Shown: positions 45,416 through 57,351, numbered from the stretch's first letter. The stretch: 64,000 bases of DNA from Mycobacterium shimoidei (GCA_002101905.1 LQPU01000037.1:186001-250000); one strand, 5' to 3'. The notes: generated from the sequence alone by a model not told the origin. Translations and numbers: made by a program.

Positions 45416-46222
45416 CTAGCCGCCGCCGAGTTTCTTGTAAAAGCTGCCGACGATCGGCGCGACGATGGCCCGGGGAGCGTACTGGCTGGCCACCGACATG
45501 GCCTTGGACGTGATACCGGGAACGACACGCATCTTGTTGCGCGCCAACGCGTTCAGCGACACACGAGCGGTGTGCTCGGTGGAGATCCACAGAAAATTCG
45601 GTACCAGCTTCTCCACCAGCGATTGCTCGGCGGGATCAGGCAGGTCAGTGCGCACCGGGCCGGGAGCCAGCAACGTGACGTGCACCCCGGTACCGCGTAG
45701 TTCGCCGCGCAACGACTCGCTGAAGGTATTGACGAACGCCTTGCTGGCCGCGTAGGTCGCGTTGTAGGGAATCGGTGAATTGCCCGCCGCCGAACCGGAA
45801 ATCAAGATACCGCCGGCCTTTCGTTCGATCATGCCGGGCAACACCGCCAACGTCAGGTCATGTACCGCGAGGACGTTGAGCTGCACCTGCGCTCGCTCGC
45901 CGGCCGGGTCGAGTCCCGCTACCGGACCGAATGTCGCGGTGCCCGCGTTGGCGCACAGGATCGAGATGTTCCTGGACGCCAACTCGTCGGCCAGCTTCGC
46001 CCGTTCGGTGGGGTCGGCGAGATCGGCCGGACGCACCTCGACCGCGACCCCGTGCTGGTCGCTCAGGCGCGCCGCGAGACCGTTGAGGATGTCCTCGCGT
46101 CGCGCGGTGATGATCAGGCTGTGGCCACGCGCAGCAAGTTCGGTGGCCAGCGCTTCACCGATGTTCTGCGAGGCTCCGGTGACGACGGCGCGCGCTTGCG
46201 GGCTGGGGTCGGGAACGGGCAT
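45416..46222 (-). CDS. Short-chain dehydrogenase (Rv2509-like, mycolate-reductase-related)
   Basis: 268-aa classical SDR: VVTGASQNIG near residue 15, CANAG, catalytic ISGSAAG and YAASK. It is the same length as, and very similar by recall to, M. tuberculosis Rv2509, an SDR proposed to reduce the 3-oxo mycolate precursor (with CmrA as paralogue). Start ATG 46222 is chosen over ATG 46231 by that length. It converges on the DUF853 gene with a 3-bp gap. Confidence 0.9.
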   Translation of the reverse strand: MPVPDPSPQARAVVTGASQNIGEALATELAARGHSLIITARREDILNGLAARLSDQHGVAVEVRPADLADPTERAKLADELASRNISILCANAGTATFGPVAGLDPAGERAQVQLNVLAVHDLTLAVLPGMIERKAGGILISGSAAGNSPIPYNATYAASKAFVNTFSESLRGELRGTGVHVTLLAPGPVRTDLPDPAEQSLVEKLVPNFLWISTEHTARVSLNALARNKMRVVPGITSKAMSVASQYAPRAIVAPIVGSFYKKLGGG

Positions 46223-46282
46223 GCGGCCCATCGTAAACAGGGCAGGCGACCCATCCATTCGGCCCACAGATAAGGTCCGTGC

Positions 46283-47590
46283 ATGAACACCCTGGCGCCG
46301 GAGTCGGGCAGATCCCGGCGATCCGGGGTGGTGTCCTGGGCGCTGTGGGACTGCGGCGCCACCGGCGTAAACGCCATCGTGGTGACCTTCGTGTTCTCGG
46401 TCTATCTCACCGGTGCGGTTGGCCAGGGGACGCCGGGCGGCAGCTCGCCGGCCAGTTGGCTGGGCCGCGCCCTCGCGGTCGCCGGATTGACGATCGCGGC
46501 GCTGGCACCGGCCATCGGCGTGTGGGTGGAGGCTCCGGGCCGCCGGCGGGCGGCCCTGGCTTTGTTGACCGGTCTCGCGGTGACGCTGACCGCCGCCATG
46601 AGCCTGATCCGGGAGCAACCCGGGTATTTATGGGCCGGGTTGGCGCTGCTCGCGGCAACCGCCGCCTGCGGTGATCTCGCCACCGTCCCGTATAACGCGA
46701 TGTTGCGTCAGCTCTCCACACCGCAGACCTCAGGGCGGATCTCCGGATACGGCATGGCGTCGGGGTACTTCGGCAGCGTGGTGCTGTTGTTGGTGGTTTA
46801 CCTGAGTTTCATCTCAGGAGAAGGCGCCACCCGGGGCCTGCTGCGGTTGCCCAGCGCTGACGGCATCAACGTTCGGGCGGCGATGCTGCTGACGGCAATC
46901 TGGATGGCACTCTTCGCGCTGCCGTTGTTGTTGACCGGGCGCCGGCTGCCCGCGTCGACCGAGGCGCTAGCGGTACCTACGGGTGTGTTCGGGGCCTACC
47001 GTCGGCTGTGGGCCGACTTCATCGCCGAATGGCGCCGTGACCACAACCTGGTCTACTTTTTGCTCGCCAGCGCAGTCTTTCGGGACGGGCTGACCGGCGT
47101 GTTCACCTTCGGCGCGGTCCTCGGTGTCAGCGTCTACGGCATCTCTCAAGCGAACGTGCTGATCTTCGGCGTGGCCGCCAGCGTCGTGGCGGCGTCAGGG
47201 GCAGTGCTGGGCGGGTTGTTCGACGACCGGATCGGTTCCAAGCGGATCATCGTGTACTCACTCGTCGCGATCATCACGATGGGGATCACGCTGATGACGC
47301 TGTCCGGCCCCGCGGCGTTCTGGGTGTGCGGGCTGTTGCTGTGCCTGTTCATCGGGCCGGTCCTGTCGTCGTCACGGACCCTGCTGTTGCGGATCTCGAA
47401 ACATGGCAAGGAAGGCGTGGCTTTCGGCCTGTACACGATGACAGGACGAGCAGTGTCGTTCCTGGCGCCCTGGCTGTTTTCCGTCTTCGTCGACGTATTC
47501 GGTGCCGTACGAGCAGGCATGGGCGGCTTGTGCCTGGTGCTCGGTATCGGGCTGCTCGCGATGCTGAAGGTGCGCGCACCCGCCGTCTAA
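46283..47590 (+). CDS. MFS-type transporter, UMF1/Atg22-like (Rv2508c-like)
   Basis: 435-aa integral membrane protein with about 12 hydrophobic segments in two halves separated by a cytoplasmic loop (about residues 215-255, VFGAYRRLWADFIAEWRRDHN). The N-terminal WALWDCGATGVNAIVVTFVFSVYL matches the UMF1 MFS subfamily rather than the sugar or drug porters. Diverges from the SDR by 60 bp and converges, with a 4-bp stop-codon overlap, on the MmpS-like gene. Substrate unknown. Confidence 0.85.
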   Translation: MNTLAPESGRSRRSGVVSWALWDCGATGVNAIVVTFVFSVYLTGAVGQGTPGGSSPASWLGRALAVAGLTIAALAPAIGVWVEAPGRRRAALALLTGLAVTLTAAMSLIREQPGYLWAGLALLAATAACGDLATVPYNAMLRQLSTPQTSGRISGYGMASGYFGSVVLLLVVYLSFISGEGATRGLLRLPSADGINVRAAMLLTAIWMALFALPLLLTGRRLPASTEALAVPTGVFGAYRRLWADFIAEWRRDHNLVYFLLASAVFRDGLTGVFTFGAVLGVSVYGISQANVLIFGVAASVVAASGAVLGGLFDDRIGSKRIIVYSLVAIITMGITLMTLSGPAAFWVCGLLLCLFIGPVLSSSRTLLLRISKHGKEGVAFGLYTMTGRAVSFLAPWLFSVFVDVFGAVRAGMGGLCLVLGIGLLAMLKVRAPAV

Positions 47591-47597
47591 GACGGCG
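47581..47597. terminator. Perfect hairpin CGCCGTC-TAA-GACGGCG over shared stop codons
   Basis: 7-bp perfect arms with TAA as the loop; the TAA is the stop of the transporter gene and the complement of the overlapping triplet is the stop of the convergent gene. Probably a bidirectional transcription end signal without a T-run. Confidence 0.5.
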
Positions 47598-48321
47598 CGT
47601 CACAAATCGTCAGGCCCGCGCCGGTTCGTTCGCGCACCTGGGTGCCTGCCACCGTGACTGTGCACGTGACGTCGCTGCCGATGTTGACAATCGTGACGTT
47701 GGGGTTGCGATCGTCTTTTGCCAGGCGGACTTCCTTGCTCCACGGCAGCTCGACATTGAATTCGGTTTGCAGCACGCCGCCGGTGTCCACATAGGTGATG
47801 CTGATGGCCCGGCCGTCGCCGTTGACTTGGTAGACAACCGAGTCGGTTCCGTCGGCACTCGTGGTCTCGCTGGGCGGCGCACTGGTGCTGCCACCCGGCG
47901 CTGACGTGGTAGCCGACGGCGCGGTCCTCGATGTGGCCGGCTTAGTTGGCGCACCGGGCAGCGGCGCGATGGTCGGCTGCTTCTTGGCCGACTCGTTGGC
48001 CAACAGCAAGGCGATGACGAGCGCGGCGACGAGCAATACCGCGAAGCCGGCGGCGATCCATAGCCATCGCGGCGACTTCGGGCGGTCTGACGCCGAAAGC
48101 TGCTCTGGCCCGGCCTGATCCTGCATCCAATAGCGAGGCAGCTTCTCGGTGTGATTGAGCTGGGTCGAATTGGGCCCATAGCGCGGGCTTTGGTAGTAGG
48201 GCGATGGGTAACCGCCGTAGGCCGGATCGTCGTAGGACGGATACTGCTGATGCAGCCGATCGGTCGGTTCGCCTCCCGGTCGAGAAGCGCGGGTCTGTTC
48301 GAGTCGACGTGGATCGTTCAT
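47587..48321 (-). CDS. MmpS-like proline-rich membrane protein (Rv2507-like)
   Basis: 244-aa bitopic protein: about 85 cytoplasmic residues rich in Pro/Tyr/Ser (YPSYDDPAYGGYPSPYYQSP), one TM helix (LWIAAGFAVLLVAALVIALLLA), a Thr/Ser/Pro linker and an MmpS-type beta-sandwich domain at about 160-240 (VVYQVNGDGRAISITYVDTGG, LPWSKEV, CTVTVAG). It resembles MmpS3 but has no MmpL neighbour. ATG 48321 is the first start giving the conserved N-terminus. Confidence 0.85.
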   Translation of the reverse strand: MNDPRRLEQTRASRPGGEPTDRLHQQYPSYDDPAYGGYPSPYYQSPRYGPNSTQLNHTEKLPRYWMQDQAGPEQLSASDRPKSPRWLWIAAGFAVLLVAALVIALLLANESAKKQPTIAPLPGAPTKPATSRTAPSATTSAPGGSTSAPPSETTSADGTDSVVYQVNGDGRAISITYVDTGGVLQTEFNVELPWSKEVRLAKDDRNPNVTIVNIGSDVTCTVTVAGTQVRERTGAGLTICDAPS

Positions 48322-48414
48322 GGCCACCACCACATGGCTGCAGATTACCCGCAGCCCAGGATGGATTATTGACGAACGCGATGATCTTGTGCCGACCTTG
48401 CCCTTGGTTCGGCG

Positions 48415-49050
48415 TCATTCGCGCCGAGCCTCGGCACGCAGAGCGGCGACGGTCATCGCGCGCATCGCCGCCCGTGCTCGCTCCGTCTCCCCAGCGCCGT
48501 TGTCGTCGCGTTTCATGCTGTGCGGGGTCGAGTTGAGCAACCCGAAGACGGCATGGGCCATCAGCCGAGCTTCGGTCTCGGCACGGCCGGGTTCCAACTC
48601 GCGCAGCACGCTCACCCAAATCTCCACATACTGACGTTGCGCGCGCCGGACCTGGCGTTGCGCGGCGGCCGGCAAGTACGCCAGGTCGCGGTCCTGAATG
48701 CGGATCAAGTCTGGTTCGCTCAACGCAAAGTCGAGGTGAAAGTCGATGAGACCTTCGAGCGTCTCGGCCGCGTCGGCGCTGCGGGACTTCACTTCTCGCG
48801 CACCGGCGAGCAACCGGGTGCTGATCCCGACCAACAATTCGACCAGCAGCGATTCCTTGTTGGGGAAGTGCCGGTAGATGGCCGGCCCGCTGACACCAGC
48901 GGCTGCGCCGATGTCTTCTAGGCGCACCGCCAAGAAGCCGCGCTCGGCGAACAGCCGTTCGGCCGCCGCCAGCAGCTTCGCGCGCCGGTCGGATTTCAGC
49001 CGACTGCGACGAGTCAAGCCCTCGTGCTCGGCCGGGGCGGATGCTGCCAT
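48415..49050 (-). CDS. bkaR: TetR-family repressor BkaR
   Basis: 211-aa TetR regulator: helix-turn-helix at about residues 22-68 (RAKLLAAAERLFAERGFLAVRL, AAAGVSGPAIYRHFPNKESLL), then a helical ligand domain. Its place, divergent from the branched-chain keto-acid operon, and its size match M. tuberculosis Rv2506, characterised as the repressor BkaR of that operon. ATG 49050 is used; GTG 49068 is an alternative. Between it and accD1 lies a 41-bp nested dyad, the obvious operator. The inducer is likely a pathway acyl-CoA. Confidence 0.92.
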   Translation of the reverse strand: MAASAPAEHEGLTRRSRLKSDRRAKLLAAAERLFAERGFLAVRLEDIGAAAGVSGPAIYRHFPNKESLLVELLVGISTRLLAGAREVKSRSADAAETLEGLIDFHLDFALSEPDLIRIQDRDLAYLPAAAQRQVRRAQRQYVEIWVSVLRELEPGRAETEARLMAHAVFGLLNSTPHSMKRDDNGAGETERARAAMRAMTVAALRAEARRE

Positions 49051-49072
49051 GACGCGACTCCTGGACACTTCA

Positions 49073-50683
<1,611 letters not shown>

Positions 50684-50689
50684 GGGCAG

Positions 50690-52678
50690 ATGGGCTTGAG
50701 AGAACTGCGTACCGTGCTGGTCGCCAACCGCGGTGAGATCGCGGTTCGGGTGATCCGGACGTTGAAGGCGATGGGCATCCGCGCGGTTGCCGTTTACAGC
50801 GATGCCGACGCATCCGCGCGCCATGTCGCTGAAGCGGACCTCGCGGTCGCGATCGGTCCGGCTCCGGCCCGAGACAGCTACCTCAACATCGAGGCAGTGG
50901 TTGATGCCGCGGTGCGCTCCGGGGCCCACGCGGTGCATCCCGGCTACGGGTTTCTGGCGGAGAACGCCGATTTCGCGGCCGCGTTGGCGTCGGCGGGTGT
51001 GACGTTCATCGGTCCCCCGGTGGCTGCGATCCAAACGATGGGGGACAAGATCGCCGCCAAAGCAACCGTCTCCCAATTCGGTGTTCCGGTGGTGCCCGGC
51101 GTTGCGCGTCCGGGACTGACCGATGCGGAGTTGATCGAGGCCGCCGCGGAGATCGGCTACCCGGTGTTGGTCAAGCCATCTGCCGGCGGCGGCGGCAAGG
51201 GCATGCGGCTGGTCGAACGGGCCGAAGACCTGCCGCCGGCCCTGGCCGGGGCGCGCCGCGAAGCCGCCGCCGCCTTCGGCGACGACACGTTGTTCTTGGA
51301 ACGATTTGTCCTGCGGCCCAGGCATATCGAGGTCCAGATATTGGCCGACACCTACGGCAACGTGGTGCATCTCGGCGAGCGGGAGTGCAGCCTGCAGCGA
51401 CGCCACCAAAAAGTCATCGAGGAGGCGCCCTCGCCGCTGTTGGACCCGACCACCCGGGCCCGGATCGGCGCCGCCGCGTGCGACACCGCGCGTAGCGTGG
51501 ACTACACCGGTGCCGGCACGGTGGAGTTCATCGTCTCCGCCGATCGGCCCGACGAGTTCTTTTTCATGGAGATGAACACCCGGCTGCAGGTCGAGCATCC
51601 GGTCACCGAGATGGTGACGGGATGGGATCTGGTCGAGTGGCAGGTCCGCATCGCCGCAGGGGAGAAGCTCACCGCCGGCCAGGGTGATATCACTATCAAC
51701 GGACACGCGATCGAAGCGCGGGTATACGCCGAGGACCCGGCTCACGGCTTTCTGCCCACCGGCGGCGACGTGCTCGACCTCGTGGAGCCGCATCGTCACG
51801 GAGTGCGGATTGACTCCGGCTTGTCGGCGGGCATGGTCGTCGGTAGCGAATACGACCCGCTGCTGGCCAAGGTGATCGCCCACGGCGCCGACCGCACCGC
51901 GGCGCTGCGAGCGCTCGACCGGGCGCTGGCCGACACCGCGATCCTCGGCGTGGTCACCAATATCGACTTCGCGCGGTTCTTGCTGGCCGATGCCGATGTC
52001 GCCGCCGGTCGCCTCGACACCGGGCTGCTGGACCGGCGGGCCGGCGATTTCACCGCGCCGGCACCCTCAGATGAGCACTTCATCGCCGCGGCGTGTTACC
52101 GGTGGTTGCGGCTGTGGCCTGGGCCGGGCGCTGATCTATGGGAGATCCCGTCGGGCTGGCGGCTCGGCGTCCATGCGCCGGTGAGTGTGCGACTGCGGGC
52201 CGGTGATCGAACTGACCATGTCCATATCACTGGCACCCCTACCGACGCTGCGGCGCGCATAGAGGACGGCGAATCTCGTTCGCTGCAAGCCCATCTGGCG
52301 GGTTCTGAATTGGTAGTCACATTGGACGGTGTGCGGACCGCGTACACGGTTGCCGTTGCAGATCACCACATCTGGCTGGCCGGCGGCGGCGGTACTGTCG
52401 TGCTCGAGGAGGTGCGTGAGGCCCCGGTACGTCCCGACGACGCGCACAGCGGCGATGCCGAGTTGACCAGCCCTATGCCTGGGTCCGTGGTGGCCGTGGG
52501 TGTCGATGACGGCGCCGAGATCACGGCTGGCACCGTGGTGGTCACGGTCGAGGCGATGAAGATGGAGCATGCGCTGACAGCTCCCGTCGACGGTGTGGTG
52601 GAGCTTCTTGTCGCCGTCAACGAACAGGTCAAGGTGGGTCAGCCGTTGGCCCGGATCACGGTAAACACGAAAGGCTAA
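50690..52678 (+). CDS. accA1: Acyl-CoA carboxylase alpha subunit (biotin carboxylase and carrier)
   Basis: 662-aa biotin-dependent subunit. Biotin carboxylase at about 5-450 ([20 protein letters not shown] loop [12 protein letters not shown]; catalytic [26 protein letters not shown]), linker domain, and C-terminal biotinyl domain with the acceptor Lys624 in VEAMKMEH. It forms the methylcrotonyl-CoA carboxylase with AccD1, 6 bp upstream. Equivalent to Rv2501c. Confidence 0.96.
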   Translation: MGLRELRTVLVANRGEIAVRVIRTLKAMGIRAVAVYSDADASARHVAEADLAVAIGPAPARDSYLNIEAVVDAAVRSGAHAVHPGYGFLAENADFAAALASAGVTFIGPPVAAIQTMGDKIAAKATVSQFGVPVVPGVARPGLTDAELIEAAAEIGYPVLVKPSAGGGGKGMRLVERAEDLPPALAGARREAAAAFGDDTLFLERFVLRPRHIEVQILADTYGNVVHLGERECSLQRRHQKVIEEAPSPLLDPTTRARIGAAACDTARSVDYTGAGTVEFIVSADRPDEFFFMEMNTRLQVEHPVTEMVTGWDLVEWQVRIAAGEKLTAGQGDITINGHAIEARVYAEDPAHGFLPTGGDVLDLVEPHRHGVRIDSGLSAGMVVGSEYDPLLAKVIAHGADRTAALRALDRALADTAILGVVTNIDFARFLLADADVAAGRLDTGLLDRRAGDFTAPAPSDEHFIAAACYRWLRLWPGPGADLWEIPSGWRLGVHAPVSVRLRAGDRTDHVHITGTPTDAAARIEDGESRSLQAHLAGSELVVTLDGVRTAYTVAVADHHIWLAGGGGTVVLEEVREAPVRPDDAHSGDAELTSPMPGSVVAVGVDDGAEITAGTVVVTVEAMKMEHALTAPVDGVVELLVAVNEQVKVGQPLARITVNTKG

Positions 52679-52690
52679 GGGCGAGTTCTC

Positions 52691-53851
52691 ATGACCGAGT
52701 TTTTGGCAACCGGGGTGCTTCCCGACGAATATCAGCAATTGGCCAAGACGGTTCGCGATTTCGCGCAGAGTGTGGTCGCACCGGTAGCGGCGCGCCACGA
52801 CGCCGAACATTCCTTCCCGTACGAAGTCGTCGAGGGGATGGCGGAGATGGGCTTGTTCGGCCTGCCGTTCCCCGAGGAATTCGGTGGCATGGGCGGCGAC
52901 TACTTCGCTTTGTGCCTGGCTCTGGAAGAACTGGGCAAGGTCGACCAAAGTGTGGCGATCACGCTGGAGGCCGGTGTGTCGTTGGGCGCCATGCCGGTGT
53001 ACCGGTTCGGCACCGACGCGCAAAAACAGGAATGGTTGCCGCAGTTGGCCAGTGGCCGCGCGCTAGGGGCATTCGGGTTGACCGAACCCGGCGGCGGCAG
53101 CGACGCCGGCGCCACCAAGACCACCGCGCGTCTGGACAACGGCGACTGGGTGATCAACGGATCCAAACAGTTCATCACCAACTCCGGCACCGACATCACC
53201 AAACTCGTCACCGTAACCGCCGTCACCGGCGAACACGATGGCCGTAAGGAGATTTCGTCTATTCTCATCCCCGTGCCCACACCGGGCTTCACGGTCGAAC
53301 CGGCCTACGACAAGGTCGGGTGGCGGGCGTCGGACACCCACCCGCTGACTTTCCAGGACGTACGGGTGCCCGAGGAGAACCTGCTCGGCGAACGCGGACG
53401 TGGGTATGCGAACTTCCTGCGCATCCTCGATGAGGGTCGGATCGCGATCGCCGCACTGTCCACCGGAGCCGCGCAGGGCTGCGTGGACGAGAGCGTCAAA
53501 TACGCGCGCGAGCGGGAGGCGTTCGGTCAACCGATCAGTCGCTATCAGTCCATCGAGTTCACCATTGCCCGAATGGAGGCCCGCGCACATACCGCCCGCA
53601 CTGCCTACTACGACGCCGCGGCGCTGATGCTGGCCGGTAAGCCGTTCAAGAAGCACGCGGCGATCGCCAAGCTGGTGGCCAGCGAGGCGGCGATGGACAA
53701 CGCGCGCGACGCCACCCAGATTCACGGCGGATACGGCTTTATCAACGAATTCCCCGTCGCCCGGCACTACCGTGACAGCAAGATTCTCGAGATCGGCGAA
53801 GGGACAAGCGAAGTGCAGTTGATGCTGATCGCTCGAGAGGTGGGCCTGTGA
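52691..53851 (+). CDS. fadE19: Acyl-CoA dehydrogenase (isovaleryl-CoA type)
   Basis: 386-aa homotetramer-type acyl-CoA dehydrogenase: GLTEPGGGSDAGATKT, KQFITNSGTD, REAFGQPISRYQSIEF, QIHGGYGF and the intact EGTSEVQLMLIAREVGL end. In the leucine/isoleucine/valine pathway it converts isovaleryl- or 2-methylbutyryl-CoA to the enoyl-CoA used by the carboxylase. Corresponds to Rv2500c. Its stop overlaps the next start (GTGA). Confidence 0.94.
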   Translation: MTEFLATGVLPDEYQQLAKTVRDFAQSVVAPVAARHDAEHSFPYEVVEGMAEMGLFGLPFPEEFGGMGGDYFALCLALEELGKVDQSVAITLEAGVSLGAMPVYRFGTDAQKQEWLPQLASGRALGAFGLTEPGGGSDAGATKTTARLDNGDWVINGSKQFITNSGTDITKLVTVTAVTGEHDGRKEISSILIPVPTPGFTVEPAYDKVGWRASDTHPLTFQDVRVPEENLLGERGRGYANFLRILDEGRIAIAALSTGAAQGCVDESVKYAREREAFGQPISRYQSIEFTIARMEARAHTARTAYYDAAALMLAGKPFKKHAAIAKLVASEAAMDNARDATQIHGGYGFINEFPVARHYRDSKILEIGEGTSEVQLMLIAREVGL

Positions 53852-54345
53852 AGCCGCTGGAATACCGCGAGGTCGAACAGCGCGGGCTGTGGTTCGAGGA
53901 GTTCCAGACCGGTGTGCGCTACTTGCACCGGCCAGGACGCACCATTACCGAGGCCGACAATGTGCTGTTTACCACGCTGACGATGAACACCCAAGCGCTA
54001 CATCTGGATGCCGCGTTCTCCGACGCGCTGCCGCCGTTTCATCAGCGATTGGTGAACTCGATGTTCACCCTGTCGACGTTGGTCGGCTTGTCGGTCGCCC
54101 AGCTGACCCAGGGCACGATCGTGGCCAACCTGGGGTTCTCCGAAATCGCCTTCCCCAAGCCGTTGTTCCACGGCGACACTCTCTACGCCGAAACGGTGGT
54201 CACTGACAAGCGGGTATCCAAAAGCCGTCCCGGTGAAGGCATCGTCACATTCGAGCACACCGGACGTAACCAGCACGGTGATGTGGTCGCCACCGCAACC
54301 CGCAAGACCCTGGTGCGGATGCGCCCGCCCGAGGCGACCACCTGA
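53848..54345 (+). CDS. MaoC-family hydratase (Rv2499c-like)
   Basis: 165-aa hot-dog-fold protein with the R-hydratase features: DNVLFTTLTMNTQALHLD (catalytic Asn/His region variant) and LVNSMFTLSTLVGLSVAQLT. Probably hydrates the 3-methylglutaconyl-CoA-type or other branched enoyl-CoA between the carboxylase and the lyase. GTG start overlaps fadE19, and it ends in a 1-base stop/start overlap (TGATG) with citE. Confidence 0.88.
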   Translation: MKPLEYREVEQRGLWFEEFQTGVRYLHRPGRTITEADNVLFTTLTMNTQALHLDAAFSDALPPFHQRLVNSMFTLSTLVGLSVAQLTQGTIVANLGFSEIAFPKPLFHGDTLYAETVVTDKRVSKSRPGEGIVTFEHTGRNQHGDVVATATRKTLVRMRPPEATT

Positions 54346-55163
54346 TGGGCCTGCATAACCCAGGTCCGGCGTGGCTGTTCTGCCCGGCAGACCGCCCTGA
54401 GCGTTATGAAAAGGCTGCTGCTGCAGCAGATATCGTAATTCTCGATCTTGAAGACGGGGTGGCCGCCGCCGATAAGGCGGCTGCCCGTAAAGCATTGGTC
54501 GACGTACCGCTCGACCCGGCTCGCACTGTGGTGCGGGTCAACGCATCCGGCACCGACGACCAGGCCCTCGACCTGGAGGCGTTGGCCGGCAGCGGCTACG
54601 ACACCGTCATGCTGCCGAAATGCGAAGCACCCGAACAAATTACTGGGCTGGCACCGCTGGAGGTGGTCGTGCTGGTCGAGTCCCCACTCGGTGCGCTGAC
54701 GGTTGCCGAGTGCGCGCGTGCCGCCAACGCCATCGCGGTCATGTGGGGTGCGGAGGATCTGTTCGCTGTGCTCGGCGGCACCGCCAATCGCTATCCGGAC
54801 GGAAGCTACCGGGAGGTGGCGCACCACGTCCGGTCGCAGTCACTGCTGGCGGCCAAGGCTTACGGCCGGCTCGCGCTGGACTCGGTCTATCTCGATATCC
54901 AAGACCGCGACGGGCTGCGCGCGGAGGTTGACGACGCCGTCGCCGTCGGCTTCGACGCCAAGGTTGCTATCCACCCCAGCCAGGTGCCGGTGATCCGGGC
55001 CGGTTACGCGCCCACACCTGAGCAGGTCCAGTGGGCGCGACACGTTCTCGCGGCGGCCGCCGATGAGCGCGGTGTCTTCGCATTTGAGGGCATAATGGTG
55101 GATGCGCCAGTGTTGCGGCGAGCCGAGCGGATCGTGCAGCTGGCGGCTGGCTCCGGCTCATAG
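54345..55163 (+). CDS. citE: CitE-like beta-hydroxyacyl-CoA lyase (Rv2498c-like)
   Basis: 272-aa HpcH/HpaI TIM-barrel lyase. Early RPERYEKAAAAADIVILDLEDGV carries the Mg ligands; VESPLGALTVAEC and MWGAEDLFAVLGG follow, and KVAIHPSQVPVI near the end. It lacks the citrate lyase alpha and gamma partners; the M. tuberculosis homologue has been reported to cleave the D-isomer of HMG-CoA in the last step of leucine breakdown. That role fits this operon. Confidence 0.92.
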   Translation: MGLHNPGPAWLFCPADRPERYEKAAAAADIVILDLEDGVAAADKAAARKALVDVPLDPARTVVRVNASGTDDQALDLEALAGSGYDTVMLPKCEAPEQITGLAPLEVVVLVESPLGALTVAECARAANAIAVMWGAEDLFAVLGGTANRYPDGSYREVAHHVRSQSLLAAKAYGRLALDSVYLDIQDRDGLRAEVDDAVAVGFDAKVAIHPSQVPVIRAGYAPTPEQVQWARHVLAAAADERGVFAFEGIMVDAPVLRRAERIVQLAAGSGS

Positions 55164-55228
55164 CAGGCCCGGCTGTCGGAGTTTGCTCTGACCCGCCGCG
55201 CACCCGCGCGGTCGTGGTTGGAGGCGGT

Positions 55229-56323
55229 ATGGCTGAGCCCGCTCAGATGCCGATGACGGTCGATCTCGAGCCGGTGCAACTCATCGCGCCGGACGGGACG
55301 CCGACCGCCGAATCGCGCCACCGCCGGGACCTTCCGGTCGAGACACTGTGCTGGCTCTACGAGACCATGGTGGTCACCCGCGACCTGGACGCCGAATTCG
55401 TCAACTTGCAGCGTCAAGGTGAACTCGCGCTCTACGCGTCGTGTCGCGGGCAGGAGGCGGCGCAGGTCGGTGCGGTGGCTTGTCTGCGCAAATCGGATTG
55501 GCTGTTTCCGCAATACCGTGAGTTGGGCGCCTTCATCGTGCGCGGTATTGCACCGGCGAACGTCGGCGCCATGTGGCGTGGAACCTGGCACGGCGGGTTG
55601 GAACTCACCAAGAAGTGCTGCGCCCCAATCTCCATTCCGGTCGGCACGCATGCCTTGCATGCCGTCGGGGCGGCAATGGCCGCGCAGCGTCTGGCCGATG
55701 ACTCCGTGACGGTGGCCTTTCTGGGTGACGGGGCCACCAGCGAAGGCGACGTGCACGAGGCGCTGAACCTGGCAGCGGTGTTCGCCGCGCCGTGCGTGTT
55801 TTACGTGCAAAACAACCAGTGGGCCATTTCGGTGCCGGTGTCCAGGCAGACCGCGGCACCGTCGATCGCGCACAAGGCGATCGGCTACGGGATGCCCGGG
55901 ATTCGGGTCGACGGCAACGATGTGCTGGCCTGCTATGCGGTGATGGCCGACGCGGCTGCTCGCGCCCGCGCCGGTGACGGTCCGACGCTGATCGAAGCGG
56001 TCACCTACCGGCTCGGCCCGCATACCACGTCCGACGATCCGACCCGGTACCGCAGCCAAGACGAACTCGAGCGCTGGGCCGCGCTGGACCCGATCCCGCG
56101 CTACCGGGCGTATCTGCAGGGCCGGGGGTTGTGCACGCAGCGCCTCGAGGAGCGGGTCGCCGCCCGGTCCACGCGGCTTCGCGCGGAGCTGCGCGACGCG
56201 CTGTTCGGCGCTCCCGACGTGGATATCGACGAGGTCTTCAGCACCGTCTACGCGGAGATGACCCCGGCATTGGCGGCACAGCGTCGACAGCTGCGGGCCG
56301 AACTGGGGGAGGAGCCGGCATGA
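55229..56323 (+). CDS. bkdA: Branched-chain keto-acid dehydrogenase E1 alpha
   Basis: 364-aa thiamine-diphosphate E1 alpha subunit, decarboxylating branched keto acids from Leu/Ile/Val. The TPP motif runs from GDGATSEGDVHEALN to YVQNNQWAIS, and the phosphorylation-loop-like YRLGPHTTSDDPTRYR is present. ATG 55229 with a GGAGG site five bases before is preferred to the earlier in-frame start at 55214. Stop overlaps bkdB (ATGA). Matches Rv2497c. Confidence 0.94.
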   Translation: MAEPAQMPMTVDLEPVQLIAPDGTPTAESRHRRDLPVETLCWLYETMVVTRDLDAEFVNLQRQGELALYASCRGQEAAQVGAVACLRKSDWLFPQYRELGAFIVRGIAPANVGAMWRGTWHGGLELTKKCCAPISIPVGTHALHAVGAAMAAQRLADDSVTVAFLGDGATSEGDVHEALNLAAVFAAPCVFYVQNNQWAISVPVSRQTAAPSIAHKAIGYGMPGIRVDGNDVLACYAVMADAAARARAGDGPTLIEAVTYRLGPHTTSDDPTRYRSQDELERWAALDPIPRYRAYLQGRGLCTQRLEERVAARSTRLRAELRDALFGAPDVDIDEVFSTVYAEMTPALAAQRRQLRAELGEEPA

Positions 56324-57351
56324 CCCAGATCGTTGAACCACCCACTCGCCTGGCAGTAGTGCCGCCGACGGAGCAGACCCTGACCATGGTGCAGGCGCTC
56401 AACCGCGCGCTGCACGACGCGATGGCCGCCGACGACCGGGTGCTGGTGTTCGGCGAAGACGTCGCGATGCAAGGTGGCGTCTTCCGGGTCACCGAGGGAT
56501 TGACCGCGGCGTTCGGCGAGGACCGCTGCTTTGACACGCCACTGGCCGAGTCCGCGGTGATCGGGATCGCGGTGGGTTTGGCGTTGCGCGGTTTCGTGCC
56601 GGTGCCGGAAATCCAGTTCGACGGATTCAGCTACCCAGCGTTCGATCAAATCGTCAGTCATCTGGCCAAGTACCGCACCCGCACCCGCGGTGAAATCAAT
56701 ATGCCGGTCACCGTTCGCATCCCGTCGTTCGGCGGGATCGGCGCTGTCGAACACCATTCGGAATCCACCGAGTCCTACTGGGCGCACACCGCAGGGCTGA
56801 AGGTCGTGGCGCCGTCGTCGCCGTCCGACGCCTATTGGCTACTGCGCCACGCCATCGCCTGTCCGGACCCGGTGATGTTCTTAGAACCCAAGCGCCGGTA
56901 CTGGGGCCGGGAAAACGTCGACACCCAGCGGCCCGGGCTGCCGATCGGGCAAGCGGCGTTGCGCCGCACGGGCACCGACGTCACCGTTGTCACCTATGGC
57001 GGGTTAGTCCGCACGGCTTTGTCGGCAGCGGATATCGCGGAAAGCCAACGAGGTTGGAGCCTGGAGGTCATCGATCTGCGTTCGCTGGTGCCGCTGGACT
57101 TCGACACCGTCGCCGCGTCGATTCGGCGCACCGGGCGTTGTGTGGTGCTGCATGAGGGGCCGCGCAGCCTCGGCTACGGTGCCGGGTTGGCCGCCCGCAT
57201 CCAAGAAGAGCTGTTCTACGAACTCGAGGCGCCGGTGTTGCGCGCCTGCGGTTTTGACACTCCCTATCCACCGGCGCGGCTGGAGAAGCTGTGGCTGCCC
57301 GGACCGGACCGGCTGCTGGATTGCGTCGAGCGTGCCCTGAGCCTGCCATGA
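56320..57351 (+). CDS. bkdB: Branched-chain keto-acid dehydrogenase E1 beta
   Basis: 343-aa E1 beta subunit (transketolase pyrimidine-binding and C-terminal domains). Visible: [41 protein letters not shown] with the TPP-activating Glu, and the C-terminal [18 protein letters not shown]. Forms the alpha2beta2 E1 with BkdA. ATG start and TGA stop both overlap neighbours, so bkdA-B-C are translationally coupled. Matches Rv2496c. Confidence 0.94.
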   Translation: MTQIVEPPTRLAVVPPTEQTLTMVQALNRALHDAMAADDRVLVFGEDVAMQGGVFRVTEGLTAAFGEDRCFDTPLAESAVIGIAVGLALRGFVPVPEIQFDGFSYPAFDQIVSHLAKYRTRTRGEINMPVTVRIPSFGGIGAVEHHSESTESYWAHTAGLKVVAPSSPSDAYWLLRHAIACPDPVMFLEPKRRYWGRENVDTQRPGLPIGQAALRRTGTDVTVVTYGGLVRTALSAADIAESQRGWSLEVIDLRSLVPLDFDTVAASIRRTGRCVVLHEGPRSLGYGAGLAARIQEELFYELEAPVLRACGFDTPYPPARLEKLWLPGPDRLLDCVERALSLP

